64,000 bases of DNA from Psococerastis gibbosa (taxonomy: Eukaryota; Arthropoda; Insecta; Psocodea; Psocidae), in assembly GCA_963971405.1 (NCBI GenBank), contig OZ020485.1:3844001-3908000 (forward strand). The letters run 5' to 3'. Position 1 is the first letter of the stretch. The number at the start of each line of letters is the position of its first letter. Positions 21,725 to 33,185 of the stretch are shown here, piece by piece. The position numbers and the translations under genes are program-made. The notes beneath the pieces are model-generated. The model ran no database searches. It was not told the DNA's origin and worked only from the letters and a program-made list of their open reading frames with translations.

Positions 21725-22068
21725 TAATAGTCGAAAATGACAATAAGAAAAGAGTGCTTTGGCCTCTCGCTATTGTTATTGAGATCATGCCTGGACGAGA
21801 TGGTACTGTCAGAGTAGCCCGGGTGAGGACGGCTCAAGGCGAATTAGTGCGACCAGTTCAACGCCTGTATCCGCTTGAGATTTCATTTGGTGAACTGCCA
21901 ATGACTACAGGAGACGAGGTAAGAGCTGCAAATGCGAAAGAGCAACCGATAGGTTTTGAGACCTCATCAGATGATAAGGAACAAGGTGAGTGTGCACATA
22001 CTGCGGCGGAGTCCAAAACTACCAGAGCAGGTAGACTGGTTAAGGCACCTTCCCGATTGAACTGGTAA
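21690..22068 (+). pseudogene. BEL/Pao integrase C-terminal domain, frame-shifted
   Basis: In the frame one base back from gag-pol, the text reads SGDIVIVENDNKKRVLWPLA and then GTVRVARVRTAQGELVRPVQ, the DUF5641-type tail of BEL/Pao integrases. It overlaps the end of the main frame. The switch point lies in the purine-rich run at about 21675-21700. A one-base indel (mutation or sequencing error) explains it; a programmed shift at this place would be unusual. Confidence 0.8.
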
Positions 22069-22266
22069 TCGATAGGAGGGATAATAGTTAAGCATTTCTT
22101 TTTTAAGCTCAATGGTTCGTTACTGTAGTTTATTATTTGGGGTTATTAATACATCTTTTAGTTCATTGTAGGTTATTCTGGGAATTAATTGCTTTCATGC
22201 AATACAATAGGTTTCTCGTTTTCTTTTCTTTGGAACTCTTGTTGGGCTCATTCTTCTTTTTTTTTT

Positions 22267-22329
22267 TGAGGGGGAAGAATGTTGATTTAAGTTTGTTTGT
22301 TGGGTACGTTCTTTCTTCAGGGGGAAGAA
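22267..22329 (+). promoter_or_regulatory. Polypurine tract, present in two copies
   Basis: The purine block aggggg aagaat directly before the 3' LTR (22318-22329) is the expected plus-strand primer. The same block followed by tgttgatt also occurs 49 bp upstream at about 22268-22288, so the tract and the first bases of the LTR are duplicated. Confidence 0.7.
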
Positions 22330-22513
22330 TGTTGATTAACATAAGATTAATTGTGCGCTCAAAACTGAACTTCTAACTAATTGGCGCGCTAAATTTGTTT
22401 AATTGTTGTAATGTTGTATGTCTGAATTATTCTGAGAAAAATAATGGAAATGACGGCATTTTGAATAAAATAAAGGAAATATTAGAAATTGGAATTGTTT
22501 AATGTTTTCAACA
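22330..22513 (+). repeat. BEL/Pao 3' LTR
   Basis: 184 bp, same as 16610-16793 as far as read by eye. Followed by the target duplication gttat. Confidence 0.95.
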
Positions 22514-22518
22514 GTTAT

Positions 22519-24648
22519 GTCATAAGTTACCTTTAAATTCAGGGTCATCCGGTAATTGTAGATTAATTAGAGGTAGCCTGCGTCTGTTTAGAAAATGTAG
22601 TGTAATGTAACGAGTAACTTAATGATTTCATGGATATCTTTGGTATAGTACGTAAATCAAACTCATTTCATATCGCCCACATGCAGCCATTTAGGAAATT
22701 TGGTCATAAACTACCACATTTTCAGAACCGACAAATCACTAGCCTGGCTATACAAAAGATGTCCATTACAGGCTACCACATGGTTTATTTTTCCCAATAA
22801 AATGAAATTAGTATGTCCAGCGACCAAACGAAGTAACAGTACAGTGCAAGCTATTAAATCCAAAAATTAACTCAGGTCTAATACAATAAAATTTAAGCTA
22901 CTTTGAAAACTTTTTGCTATTTTCAAATTACTTGTATACAATGCTGTCAAGGAATTTATGAAAATCTCAGATCAACATTTTTAAGTCTTTCATGGACCTC
23001 TTTCGTATAAAAAAATGCCATTTAGAAATAACGTCAAAAATTCTAACGTTTTGATAGGCTGGCAGCAAGAATTTTCCTACATGAAAGAGGTCAATTCGAA
23101 CATTGAAATATTTAATAGTGAACTACAATGAACGTATACATTTTAGAAATGCTTGAGACCTATAGCAAATTAAAGAATTTAAAAATAATCATTGTATCGT
23201 AAGGGGGCGTTCAAAGAAACAGCATCGATAACGCGTCGGCCATACTGTGAAACATACTTCATGATACTACTACTTGTGAGGTACTGGGGTAGCCCAGGCT
23301 CACAATTAGGGGGTAGGACTTACTCGCAGATTATCTGTGGCGTCCCGCCGTCCCGGTGCTGGCGAAGAGAAGTCTGCCGGGCCCGACTTCTGCGCTGCGA
23401 TTAATGAATTAATATAATGGTAAAAATGGTAAAGGCGAATGCGAAAAGCGTTAATGTAAAAACAGCGCGGTGTGTGTGCCCGAAGACTGCAAGATTCGGA
23501 CTGACTCTTCCTCTGCTAACCAGTTGCCAACTCCGACAAACTTGCAAGTTTTGACACTACTTATAGTTATTCAATAGAGTTAGAATGTAAACAACAACAA
23601 ACAGCTGGCTACGATTGGCTGCAAGCATCTTGAAAATTGAGTTAAAGGCGCTGGTTTCACCTTTATTATTGTTGGACAATGCAAAGGCCATTAGTCTATA
23701 TTAATGTATTAATAAATTGACCATTACAACATTTTGAAAAATATACCAGCTTCGAACCAACTGTCTTGAACGCACAACATTATTTTGTATTTGCTTTTTG
23801 AAATCACTTCTCTTTATATAAAATCGTCTCCTTTGTAATATTTTGAACACATTGTAATGAGAGTTAACTTTGTAAAATATCACATAACGTTTTTATGCTC
23901 TCATTATAACTATCATTACAATCACTTTTCTTTACTTTTGCTGACTCTACAGTCCATTAAAACCACCACTGCAACCTCGTCATTCCGCTATCTGTCTCTC
24001 ACCATCCTCATCCAGTTGCGGACATTAAGTTTCCGGAGGTCGTCACTTACGTACTTTTTGAAATCACAATCATTAATAAGGACGTTGCTATATATGGCTT
24101 ACGTTATACTATGCAGAACCTGTACGGATTAATTGTAAGAGTGGGTCGAAAGGCCCCGAAATGGAAATATAAACAATTTTTTCTTGTATTAGTATAATTA
24201 TAAGTAGGTACGGTTATTTATTTTTATTTTTTAAAATATGTATTCAAAATATTACTATGTTAAAAAGGCGACGATTTAATTAATTTGTTAGTCATTTTGG
24301 CTACGGTAAAGAAGAGAAGTCAGGAAAAATAAATATCGAAAAAAGAAAGAAACATCATATTGTACGACATGTTTATTTATTTAATTTTTAAACCTTACAT
24401 GACTTTTCTCAATTCAACCCAGATATGATTATACCATATAAAAAATTAAAAATAACAAGACAGGAGTAGGCTGTACAAAATGAATGTGACCTCAAGAAGC
24501 AATAAAATACAAAGCAAATGAAGGGCATTTAAGGTCATTAATAATGAGATGCCCATTTTAAAATTGTGTCATCTCCTATCTTGACTTAAAATTTACAGGA
24601 AGGTCTAACCAGGCCTCATTTAATGTTAGAAATGTTCAAAAATACAAT
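22519..24648. other. Long stretch without a recognisable gene
   Basis: AT-rich, apart from a GC-richer island at about 23270-23400 that I could not assign. No exon, RNA gene or mobile element was recognised. Confidence 0.4.
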
Positions 24649-24894
24649 TTAGAATTCCATCTGGTAGCCTAGTTCATACCTTAGTTTGCGCAGCAATTGC
24701 ATCTTTATGGCGTAAGAAATACGAGGAAGATAACACACTTTAAAGCCAATATGGTTATACCTACAAAATTTATGTTGTGGAGTTGCGTATCGTAAGTCCA
24801 ATTGCCCAACAATTAATTCATTAACAATATAGGCTAATACATTGAGGCATCTGGGGAGATTTACAACCCGTAAGGACTTTTCCCTTCTTAGCAA
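24649..24894 (-). CDS. Unrecognised 81-residue open frame
   Basis: A minus-strand frame with a well-mixed composition (LRVVNLPRCLNVLAYIVNEL near its start, HKFCRYNHIGFKVCYLPRI in the middle). It could be an exon or a decayed gene fragment. I found no convincing splice signals and do not recognise a family. Confidence 0.2.
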   Translation of the reverse strand: MLRREKSLRVVNLPRCLNVLAYIVNELIVGQLDLRYATPQHKFCRYNHIGFKVCYLPRISYAIKMQLLRKLRYELGYQMEF

Positions 24895-25797
24895 CCCGTG
24901 AGTAATTAACTAGCAAGCACAGGTTTTGAGTTAGGAAAAATTAGGCACAAGCTCACTTTTGTATTTTGGTTCCTCAGTATTTGCTGAATCAAAGCTACCT
25001 TATTGATTGTTATATGACGCTATTTATGATCCTATGGGTCCCTAGTTGCTTGTTTTACTTATATGAAAACTGACATCGGTATTATGAGCGTCTGGAAAGG
25101 ATGCGTTGCTGGGGGAGGGGTAATCAGCATTTATTTTATTTCTTAATATGGGCGATTTTTAAACGAGTCGTCACTTTAGGCCTTAGGCTAACAGCTATGG
25201 CCTTTTAGTAAAGTGAATACCGTAATGCCTGTGCTAAAAATTAAAAACGGCACTTTAGCACTTGCCCCCATAACAAGTTTACGTACATAGGATTTTAGGG
25301 TAGTTTTAACTGGTCATTCAGCACATAGCGAGGATCCAAAATACAAAAGTTGAGCTTTGTAGGTATCTAATTTCTCTGAACTCATCCGATATAAGGTATT
25401 ATAAGCTTACTGAACTAAGATTGCAAATTACATACAATATACAATTAGGTCACATTAAAAAATACTAGTAGCTAGGTTAAAACGATCAATGTTATTAAAA
25501 AATGAAGACGACAGGGGAAAAACCGGTAAGGTGATCAAAAGTTGATTTTTCAGAAATCGAATTTTAAAGTTGAAAGTAGCCGTTTCTTCCCATTTATACT
25601 GTTTTTTCCCCAACGCCATTTGTGCAGAACCTTAGGTACTTGTTTTTCTTTGGTTTTGTTAGGTCATATAAAACTACATTAAAAACTGAACAGAATGCCA
25701 CCATTATCTCAATTTCGACCAAAAGTGCACCTTTCCGGTTTTCCCCCTGACGTCTTCAAATGTCAGTATTGTAGGAAGTTTGTACTACTTTCTTAAG
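24895..25797. other. Stretch without a recognisable gene
   Basis: AT-rich sequence downstream of the methyltransferase-like gene on the minus strand. No supported feature. Confidence 0.4.
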
Positions 25798-25803
25798 TTT
25801 ATT
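25798..25803 (-). terminator. Probable poly(A) signal AATAAA
   Basis: AATAAA on the minus strand, 32 bp past the stop codon of the methyltransferase-like gene. Confidence 0.55.
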
Positions 25804-25834
25804 TACTTCATATACAGTAACTGTCAGAAATACA

Positions 25835-28800
25835 CTAATAATGCAACTTTTGAAGGCGGAAAAAAGGAAGGGGGGCATCCTGCAGACCGCACCAATGCAT
25901 AACCATTTCAGCCAGTTCCACAGCAGTTGAATTCCGTTCTTGTGAATTTCTAAAATGAAACTCAAGACCTTCAAAATCCCAAAACCAGAAATTATTTACG
26001 CAATAAGTGAAATCAGATGTTGAAGGGAAACCATATGTTTCAGTGGACGTGCAGGGCTTTTCAGGCACTCCAGATTTTAGCATCTTAGCCATTTTACACT
26101 TTTTAGCTGGTAATATCGACGTAGGGGAACCCAGAATACCACAGACTTTCATGAGCAAATGGTTATGTATCTTGCAATACAAACCCAGCACAGCCTCATT
26201 ATTATTATCATCATTCATTACTGCTACCAAATGTTGCCACACTCGATTTATATCAATGGGTAATAAAAAGGTTTGTGCAACAATCAAATTGTCACGATGT
26301 CGCAGAGACTGGGAAAATGTTTGGCAGAGTTGTAGCCTCTCACCAGTCGGTAAGGCACGGATATCTTGCCCGCCTAAAAATGCAGCATCTATCAGATTAA
26401 ATATTTCAATTTCCGTTGCAGTATTCTCCAACTTTATCCCTGTTGTAATCTCTCCAAATACCACTGAGTTTTTAGGGATATTGAATGGGGAATTGCAAGG
26501 TACCCATATGTTTTTTACCAATTTGAACAAACGATCTTTGCCAAGACTCAGAAAAAGAGCAACTATGTTCCCAGTAAAACTGCAGAAATAGCCAACATGA
26601 CGATTCAACGTTTGCCGTGCATTATTAATTGACAGATCAGCAATAATTATGGGATAGTTTGCCTCAATGTTTCCACCAATAAGGGATTCAGCCACCTTAT
26701 TTGCTTGTCGCCCACGAATATTTGGATTTGGTGGATTAGGAATATTCCAAAGTTCACGACAAATTTTGCCCATTTCTTTCTGTTCTTTCTCTACTTTTGA
26801 CGGATCATTATAGAAATCAATGAGCTTCTTAAGTTCAACAATTTGAGCTTTTCCCAAGTTATTATTCGAATTGTACAGGTATTTAAAAAACCAGCTGCTC
26901 GGATCGGTGAGGACGTTAACGTCGAAAATGTACCGGACATCCTTATCTGCATTGCGTGCCTTAGCTAGTTCGCCGTTGACCAGATTCAAGTACCTAACTA
27001 CACCGTCAACCATATTTCGTTTACCTTTGCATACCAAAAACCGCTCCGAATTCGCAGGACGACTGGCGACGGGTTTATGAAGACTGATTTCATCAAAACA
27101 CAAGTGCATTAAATAAATCAAACCCGCGCTGAATGGCGTGAACAAGTCAAATAAATTGGTCATGAAAATTCCTCCCACCCGTACAATCTTCAAAGCAGTT
27201 AGACATTTGCATAATACCAAACGTTTGGAGACGATTTCCTGCACATTTTCTTTACCATGAACATTGTAGCCTCCGTCTGCTACCATAACATGAACGCCGA
27301 TGCCGTTAGTCATTTCCATGACTCGTTCGCATAAACTATTAACATTTTTTGCGCGATGAATGTTTCCATCGTCATTAGCACCATAAAACACATCGTAATT
27401 CCCAGGGTAACCATTCGCGAATTTGTCCAACTTTACTTGAGCTCCACATTTAGATGTGAACCCAATCCCTTTAGCCCACCAGCCTTTCCGCCAAAGAATG
27501 TAATCCGAGAGTCCTCCTGGGCCACAGCAAACATCAGCAAAGAACAGAAGCTCATTTGGGTTCACAAGAGAAGTTCCACCCCGGTCTTTAGGCTCAGTGA
27601 ACAAATAATCAAAATCATAATCCAAGTTAGCCATTTTTATGCCAGATCGATTACAAAATAGGCCATTTTCAATTGCTTCATGAACGTTCGCCCTGCATTT
27701 AGCCTTAATCTTTCTTTCCTGTGAAAAATCATCCATGGCGCTCTTTGTGGTAAGTAACTCGCTAAGAATAGCTGGGTCACAAAAAGAAGTCTCCCCCTCA
27801 ATTTCCATTCTCTTCAGATCCAAGCCTAAGTTAGGGAAAAGTTCCGGATACGATGGCGGAAACCTGCTTGACCCTTTAAGCCACACAACGCCTTTAGAAG
27901 AGATAGTAATGCCATCATCGAATTCCTTCGATTTCTTATCAGCATTGTTAGATGAACTCTTGGAACTTTTGGCTCGAGAGTTCATCTCCAATTTACGCCC
28001 CCTTGGCTTTTCTTTGCTGTCGAAGCCTCCATAGAACCCAATAGCCCCCGGAAAATTTTCAGACAAGTTTGACTTATTAAACAATGCTTTGTCTTTCTCA
28101 GTCATAATAAACCTAATGTCACCCAATTGCTTTGAGATGCCCATTCCATTTTTTAAATCACTAGTAATACAATTCATGTTGGTGACCAATTTGGCCTTCG
28201 GAAATGGTTCAGGAAAAACATACTCTGCTGTTGCATTCTCTTTAGCAATAGAAGTGGCTTTACAGCTATTAGTTTGATTATGATTTGTAACATTAATTGG
28301 TGCACTCAAATAATCAGCATAATCAACCTTTATAGTATCTTCGTACTTAACCACTGGTTCAAAGATAGCCCGTTTACAGTTTTCATTATAAGTAGAAGAA
28401 TCACAGCCACCGTTTTGCCAAGTATCAGTCTTCGGGAAATTACCCTTAGGAACAAAAGGCGACCCCTTTCCAACGTAATCAGTCGATAGATCAGTCTCGG
28501 AAGTAGATAGGCAACTCCCTGATTTTTTTTTAACTTTCTTACAACTAACAGAATCATCAATAACCCGAACCTCCTTAATACTTTCCCCATTTGTAAATAG
28601 TTTATCTTTAGGAGTAGCCATTACTGAATGGTCAGGAATTTCTAAAGTGGAATTTTTTTCACAATTAATTTTCACATTTCCATTAGTAAGGGAAAATGTT
28701 TTTACGATTGCTCCAGCGCTACCAGCAGACTTGACGCCAGTTTCGACCCTAGGCAACACCTTTTCTACTTTCCCATCATCCCTATCTTTAGCAGAACAAT

Positions 28801-29985
28801 CTGCTTTTACTTTTGACTTTACAAACAGCTTCTCTATAGCTGCATTTGAGATCATTTCAATCTTCTCAGCAAATTCACTCTCTGCAGTGCCATATTTTTC
28901 AAATGAAATACTTTTATTACGAATTGCCAACACAGAATCAATACTATTTCCATCAATCTTACTAATTGTTGCTGTTTGTAAAACAGGCGTCAGAAAATAA
29001 TCAGTAGTATCATCCTTCACAGGATTATTATTCATTGACTCAGCAGTGGCTTCAACTATAGGCTGAGTCCATGGTATGCCTAGTTCTACAAGTTTTCCCA
29101 CCTCCACGCGATTAGATTCTTTCATTCTGAATCTACGCAGATTTTTAGGCACTTCAATGTCTTTTACAATTTCTGCAATTCTGGCCATAACGGCATTTAC
29201 ATCTTTAGGTGAAATGGGGATATCCTCTGAAGTTTCCGGTACCTTGATATCTTTGTAATCCGAAGGTTCCGAAGACAATTCATCGGTGATTATGTAATTT
29301 TGACCAACATGAATCTGTTGGGACTGTGGACTATTTGGCTTGTGTGAATTCATAGTATCAATGCGCTGGTCCGCATTTCTATCAGTAGTGGATTCATCCA
29401 AGTGTCGGTTGCAAACGCTGCAGCATATACTTGAACTAAATTTATTCCTGTTGCTGCTTATATTCATATCCAAAGGACCAGGCTCCAAATTTTGCTGATT
29501 AATACTTAGTGAGATACCCTGCAATATATCACTATACAACTCATCTTTACCGTTCAGATGTCTTTCCATATCTGAAGCCAATTCGTTAAGAGTCAAATAC
29601 AAATCTTTCATGGGCAAAGAGTTGGCAGTTTTAAAAAATTGGACAGCACAGCAAACCTCATCTGGACGGTTACGATATGTAGGATTATTGTATTCAAATG
29701 TAAGCTGGTACCTGACAAAATTACCACCACCCTGTGGCAAATGAGACAACCAAACCTTTATCAAAACTTCACAGTATCTGGCTGCTTTAAAACTGGCAGT
29801 ATTTGTGGCAAGAGGTATTACGTTTCTGGGCAGGGCAAGACCTCCCAGTGTTGGAGGGATTATGAAGCCAACAATGTCTTCCTTCTTCCCAAATTTGCTG
29901 ATTTCTTCTCGCAATGCCAATGGAACGTCGTCTTTGAGAGTTGGTCGTAATTGGTTTATTAATGCGACAATGTATGCGGGGGTAC
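25835..29985 (-). CDS. Divergent CMTR1-type cap 2'-O-methyltransferase (FtsJ fold), large 3' exon
   Basis: One exon of about 1,380 codons. It opens after a 3' splice site (T-rich tract, TACAG at 29990-29986), so one or more upstream exons should lie to the right. Residue numbers below start at 29920. The C-terminal half matches human CMTR1 in order: KMANLDYDFDYLF (Lys near 761, first catalytic residue), the SAM-binding loop FADVCCGPGGLSDYILWRKG (about 791-810), ADGGYNV (Asp near 881), then FDLFTPFSAGLIYL and SRPANSERFLVCKG. Further on is a segment like the CMTR1 guanylyltransferase-like domain (IPKNSVVFGEI, AAFLGGQDIRALP). CMTR1 methylates the first transcribed nucleotide of capped mRNA in the nucleus. 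Here the second catalytic Lys (human K404) is Asn (near 922), so activity is doubtful. The middle (about 120-700) is low-complexity and Ser/Lys-rich. The N-terminus (GFIIPPTLGG and VRYQLTFEYNNPTYRNRPDEV) faintly resembles HNH-type DNA/RNA non-specific nucleases but lacks the usual His. No symbol is given because orthology is unsure. Confidence 0.75.
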
Positions 29986-30261
29986 CTGTAAAAAAAAAAA
30001 AAAAAAAATTGGATGTCTGTAAAGTCTGTTTACGGACGATAGCTTAACGTGGCAACTTCATAACAAAAAATTGATGAAAAGACTGCATACTTTTATGAAT
30101 AATAACATTTAATCATTTTTATTGAATTATCATTATTCTGTAAGAAGAAGTTAAATTAAATCTACAATTTAATTGATCCATAGTGAATGGTCGTAGTCCC
30201 ATATCGAATGATTTTTGGCCAGGACATGTAGGCTATTGGGCTATTGCTTCATCACGCACCT
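29986..30261. other. Intron of the methyltransferase-like gene, or flank
   Basis: Begins with the polypyrimidine tract (A run on the plus strand, 29990-30008). The next upstream exon was not identified. Confidence 0.4.
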
Positions 30262-30560
30262 GTGCCCAATCGAAGAAACGGATAATGAAACCTAATATAT
30301 GGCTGGGAAGAGAAAGAAATGTGGAAAAGCCCTTAAGTAGTTTGTATTTTATAAATTGATAATAACGCGGCCGAAAGAGGCCTATTTTTGTTGAAAATCA
30401 TGCGCACCCCCTGACGTTTCCACCCCCAAAGAAAAACCCCTTGATTGATCACCACATATATAGCATGGCCTGAAAGAGGAAGAATAGACGAAGACCTGGG
30501 TATAATTAAAATTGAAATAGGCCTTCTAAATCTGCCCAAAAAATTGTTTTAAACCCGCCC
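30262..30560 (+). repeat. Dispersed repeat, copy 1
   Basis: About 300 bp, aligned with 30838-31140 in direct orientation. Shared blocks include gcatggcctgaaagagga, agaatagacgaagac and tgggtataatt. The family is not recognised. Confidence 0.8.
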
Positions 30561-30837
30561 ATGCAATTTTAATGGTGTTGCTCGAAAGGAACTTTATCGT
30601 ATCATTTTTACAAAAGTTTATGTTCCGCTTGTGTTTAAGGTGTAAAGAGGGGAATTTGAAATTATATTTTATTTATACTTGTTTCAAACCTTAATTCATA
30701 CTGCTTCTAATGAGACATTAACAATTCATGTCGATTAAATTTTGCAGGCTGTGGAATTTTTTACTCTATGCATGTAATGGGAAAAGTACCCTTTCAACCT
30801 GTTTTTCGCCTAAACACGGATTGCTTACCAATTCACC

Positions 30838-31140
30838 TGTGCCCGAACAAAGAGACGGATAGTTAAACTGAATATATAAGTCCAGAAAGAGTAAGAAAGG
30901 TGGAAAAGAACTAAAGTAGTTTGAAGTTTTCAAATTGATATGAACACCTCCAAAAACGCTGCTGAAAAAGGCCTATTTTCGCTGAAAATCGGCAAATCCT
31001 CACGTTTCCTCCCTCGAAAGTCGAACCCTATCACATCAAATATCGCATGGCCTGAAAGAGGAAGAATAGACGAAGACATGGGTATAATTTTAATTGAGAT
31101 AGACCTTCTACATCTGCCCAAACAGTTGCTTTAAACCCGC
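30838..31140 (+). repeat. Dispersed repeat, copy 2
   Basis: Second copy of the 300-bp repeat, offset by about 576 bp. Divergence suggests an old duplication or two independent insertions. Both end near tttaaacccgc. Confidence 0.8.
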
Positions 31141-32584
31141 GAAACGGATGAGTGTCACACTTTTTCGTGCATGCACCCAGTGTTCCAGCCAGCGCTCATC
31201 GATTTATTAGACGTTGTCAAGTCATTACCATTAGCAAGGTGCCACGAATATTCGGCTAAATACCGAATACGGCACCAAAAACTAGTAAATAAGTAAAATT
31301 TACCGTTTTGCAGCATTGGAAAACCAAGTCCCGATTTATTAGTCGTAAATTGTGATTCATGAAAACTATTTGTAAGAATAGTAAAATAGTGTTTTTTTTT
31401 TCAACAATAATGCGCAAATGTTTCACCGAAAAACAAAATGAGTCCAACAGGAATGTCGAAAAATAGGTACAAAACAAGTGTTAGTTAGCCTATGTAAATA
31501 TTTTTATTGTAATGTGGAAATGCAGATGAATGCAGCGCATATCTTGGAGAGATCGTGTCCCTAATTCCGAGGCTGTTCTGAGACGCCAACAATATCAGCC
31601 ACTGAGGATGAGTTCCAAAAGTTACCGGCCACACACTGTATACCAAAACTAAAATGAACATGATTTTTATTTTATGACACCCTAAGATCGTGTTTGCGAC
31701 GTATCCGCATTGATGCCCTTTTTACATCTAATATGGAATACAGAAGCTTTGTAGTTTTGTATACAACATTCGAAAAAAACAGTCCTAAGTGTTTTCATTT
31801 TATCTGTGTAGGGGAAATGCATTGGATGCAAGGCATAACAAAATGGTGCAATCGAAAAGGTTACAGTGTCGTACAGTACCAAAACATTCCAAATCCATAA
31901 TTTTCTCATTTTGCGTGGACTATACACATGTCTCAGCTTGTCGCTAGCACTCGGTCGACATTGAAGTCAATTACCAATAAACAAACAGCCAAAACTCATG
32001 TGCAAAAACTACCAGTAATTTTTGAAACATTAATCGGGCAATGACCCTGATTACATGCTCGAGTATTAATTCACCCGCTACGCCCTTGTCTTTGATTTTA
32101 GCAGCTTTTGTTTTTTATTAATTTCTGTCGCAGAAGTAATTTTTTAAAATAAATGAAAAGGAGCAAAGCAAATAAACCACTATATCCAGGTGCAGTTACT
32201 CAGCCTAAGGGTAGGTGGACCATATATATATATATAGATATATATTATGTTGTTCTGTGAGGTGGACATGTAAGTAAAGTAAAGTAAAGTAGGGAAGGTA
32301 AAGTAAACATGTAAGTAAACAGGTTTCTTTATAGCATAATTCTTTAATAGAAACACTGTAGTTCTATTCTTCCATCTTACCTTACTGTTTCCTACTTTTC
32401 CTTAGGGTAAACCCAACAGATTGAATACCCATAATGTTTATATTGAACTATATGATTTGAATCTGAATTTAGGTACCGTATTACACTTTCGAATTTTTTT
32501 TGGACCCCTATTTATTGTCGTAATAGGGGTTATTGGAATGGGCCCCAAATTCGCCTTATGGAAAATTTTCTGTTTTTCGTCTTC
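31141..32584. other. No gene recognised; short simple repeats
   Basis: Contains an AT dinucleotide run (about 32223-32246) and an agtaa-type run (about 32272-32310). No gene is supported. Confidence 0.4.
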
Positions 32585-32819
32585 TTAGTCTTTCAGTTGC
32601 ATACCTGTTACTTTGTCCACCATTGTGACAATATTTGGGTCCATTTTCATGGCAAGATTCATTTTAAGTGCGAGATCACTGCGCAGATCTGGCTCAGAGC
32701 TCGGGATTGTCTTTGTAATACAGCTGCCTTGGACCGCTGGCAACCCGGAAATGTGCAGGTACTCAATTGAGCTTTCACCGGCTACGGCCGTGATTCTGAT
32801 GTGCTCTTCACTCTCCTCC
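32585..32819 (-). CDS. Candidate terminal exon, unrecognised protein
   Basis: Minus-strand frame running from a possible 3' splice site (TTCTAG at 32825-32820) to a stop at about 32585. It encodes about 78 residues including EEHIRITAVAGESSIEYLHI and ALKMNLAMKMDPNIVTMVDK. Composition and splice signal make it look like a real exon. It may join the candidate exon at about 32980-33165. No family recognised. Confidence 0.35.
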
Positions 32820-32979
32820 CTAGAATACATATTACATCACATAAATTAATGAATAGGCCTAACTATTTGCCTAATGATAATGGAATATACGGCGGCTAAG
32901 CTACACCGTTAAACTAAATTAACTCCATTAAAAAATGTATTATTACATAATTGATTCACGTTCCGTGATGAAACACCAG

Positions 32980-33165
32980 TATCCAGGATGATCGACTACG
33001 GTCTATCATCTCTGATTCTACAACTTCATCAATTGATATTAATTCATTTTTTATCGGTTTCATTTCAGAGAAAATCGGAGACTCCAACAAAATTTTAGGC
33101 GGTTTTGTATAACTTCGCATTTCAATCAATATGCAGTCTAGATGAGCTATCAAATTGTTACGTCC
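32980..33165 (-). CDS. Candidate internal exon, unrecognised protein
   Basis: Minus strand, beginning after TTCTTCTAAG (33166 boundary) and reading GRNNLIAHLDCILIEMRSYT then PIKNELISIDEVVESEMID. The donor end is not clear. It probably belongs with the exon at 32585-32819 in a small host gene. Function unknown. Confidence 0.3.
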
Positions 33166-33185
33166 CTTAGAAGAAATACTAGTAC

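Larger units (their letters stand above)
16605..22518 (+). mobile_element. BEL/Pao LTR retrotransposon with 5-bp target duplication
   Basis: Complete element: LTR 16610-16793, gag-pol, LTR 22330-22513, flanked by gttat at 16605-16609 and 22514-22518. LTRs start TG and end CA and look identical along all 184 bp, which points to a recent insertion. One gag-pol frame fills most of the element and is continued in another frame near its end. No envelope gene is present. Confidence 0.95.

Noticed and set aside
23270..23400. GC-richer island as a possible snRNA or SINE
   Set aside because: No box A/B, Sm site or tail could be identified; left unassigned.
26007..26591. 194-codon plus-strand frame opposite the methyltransferase-like exon
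   Set aside because: A shadow of the long minus-strand coding frame; composition shows no independent coding signal.
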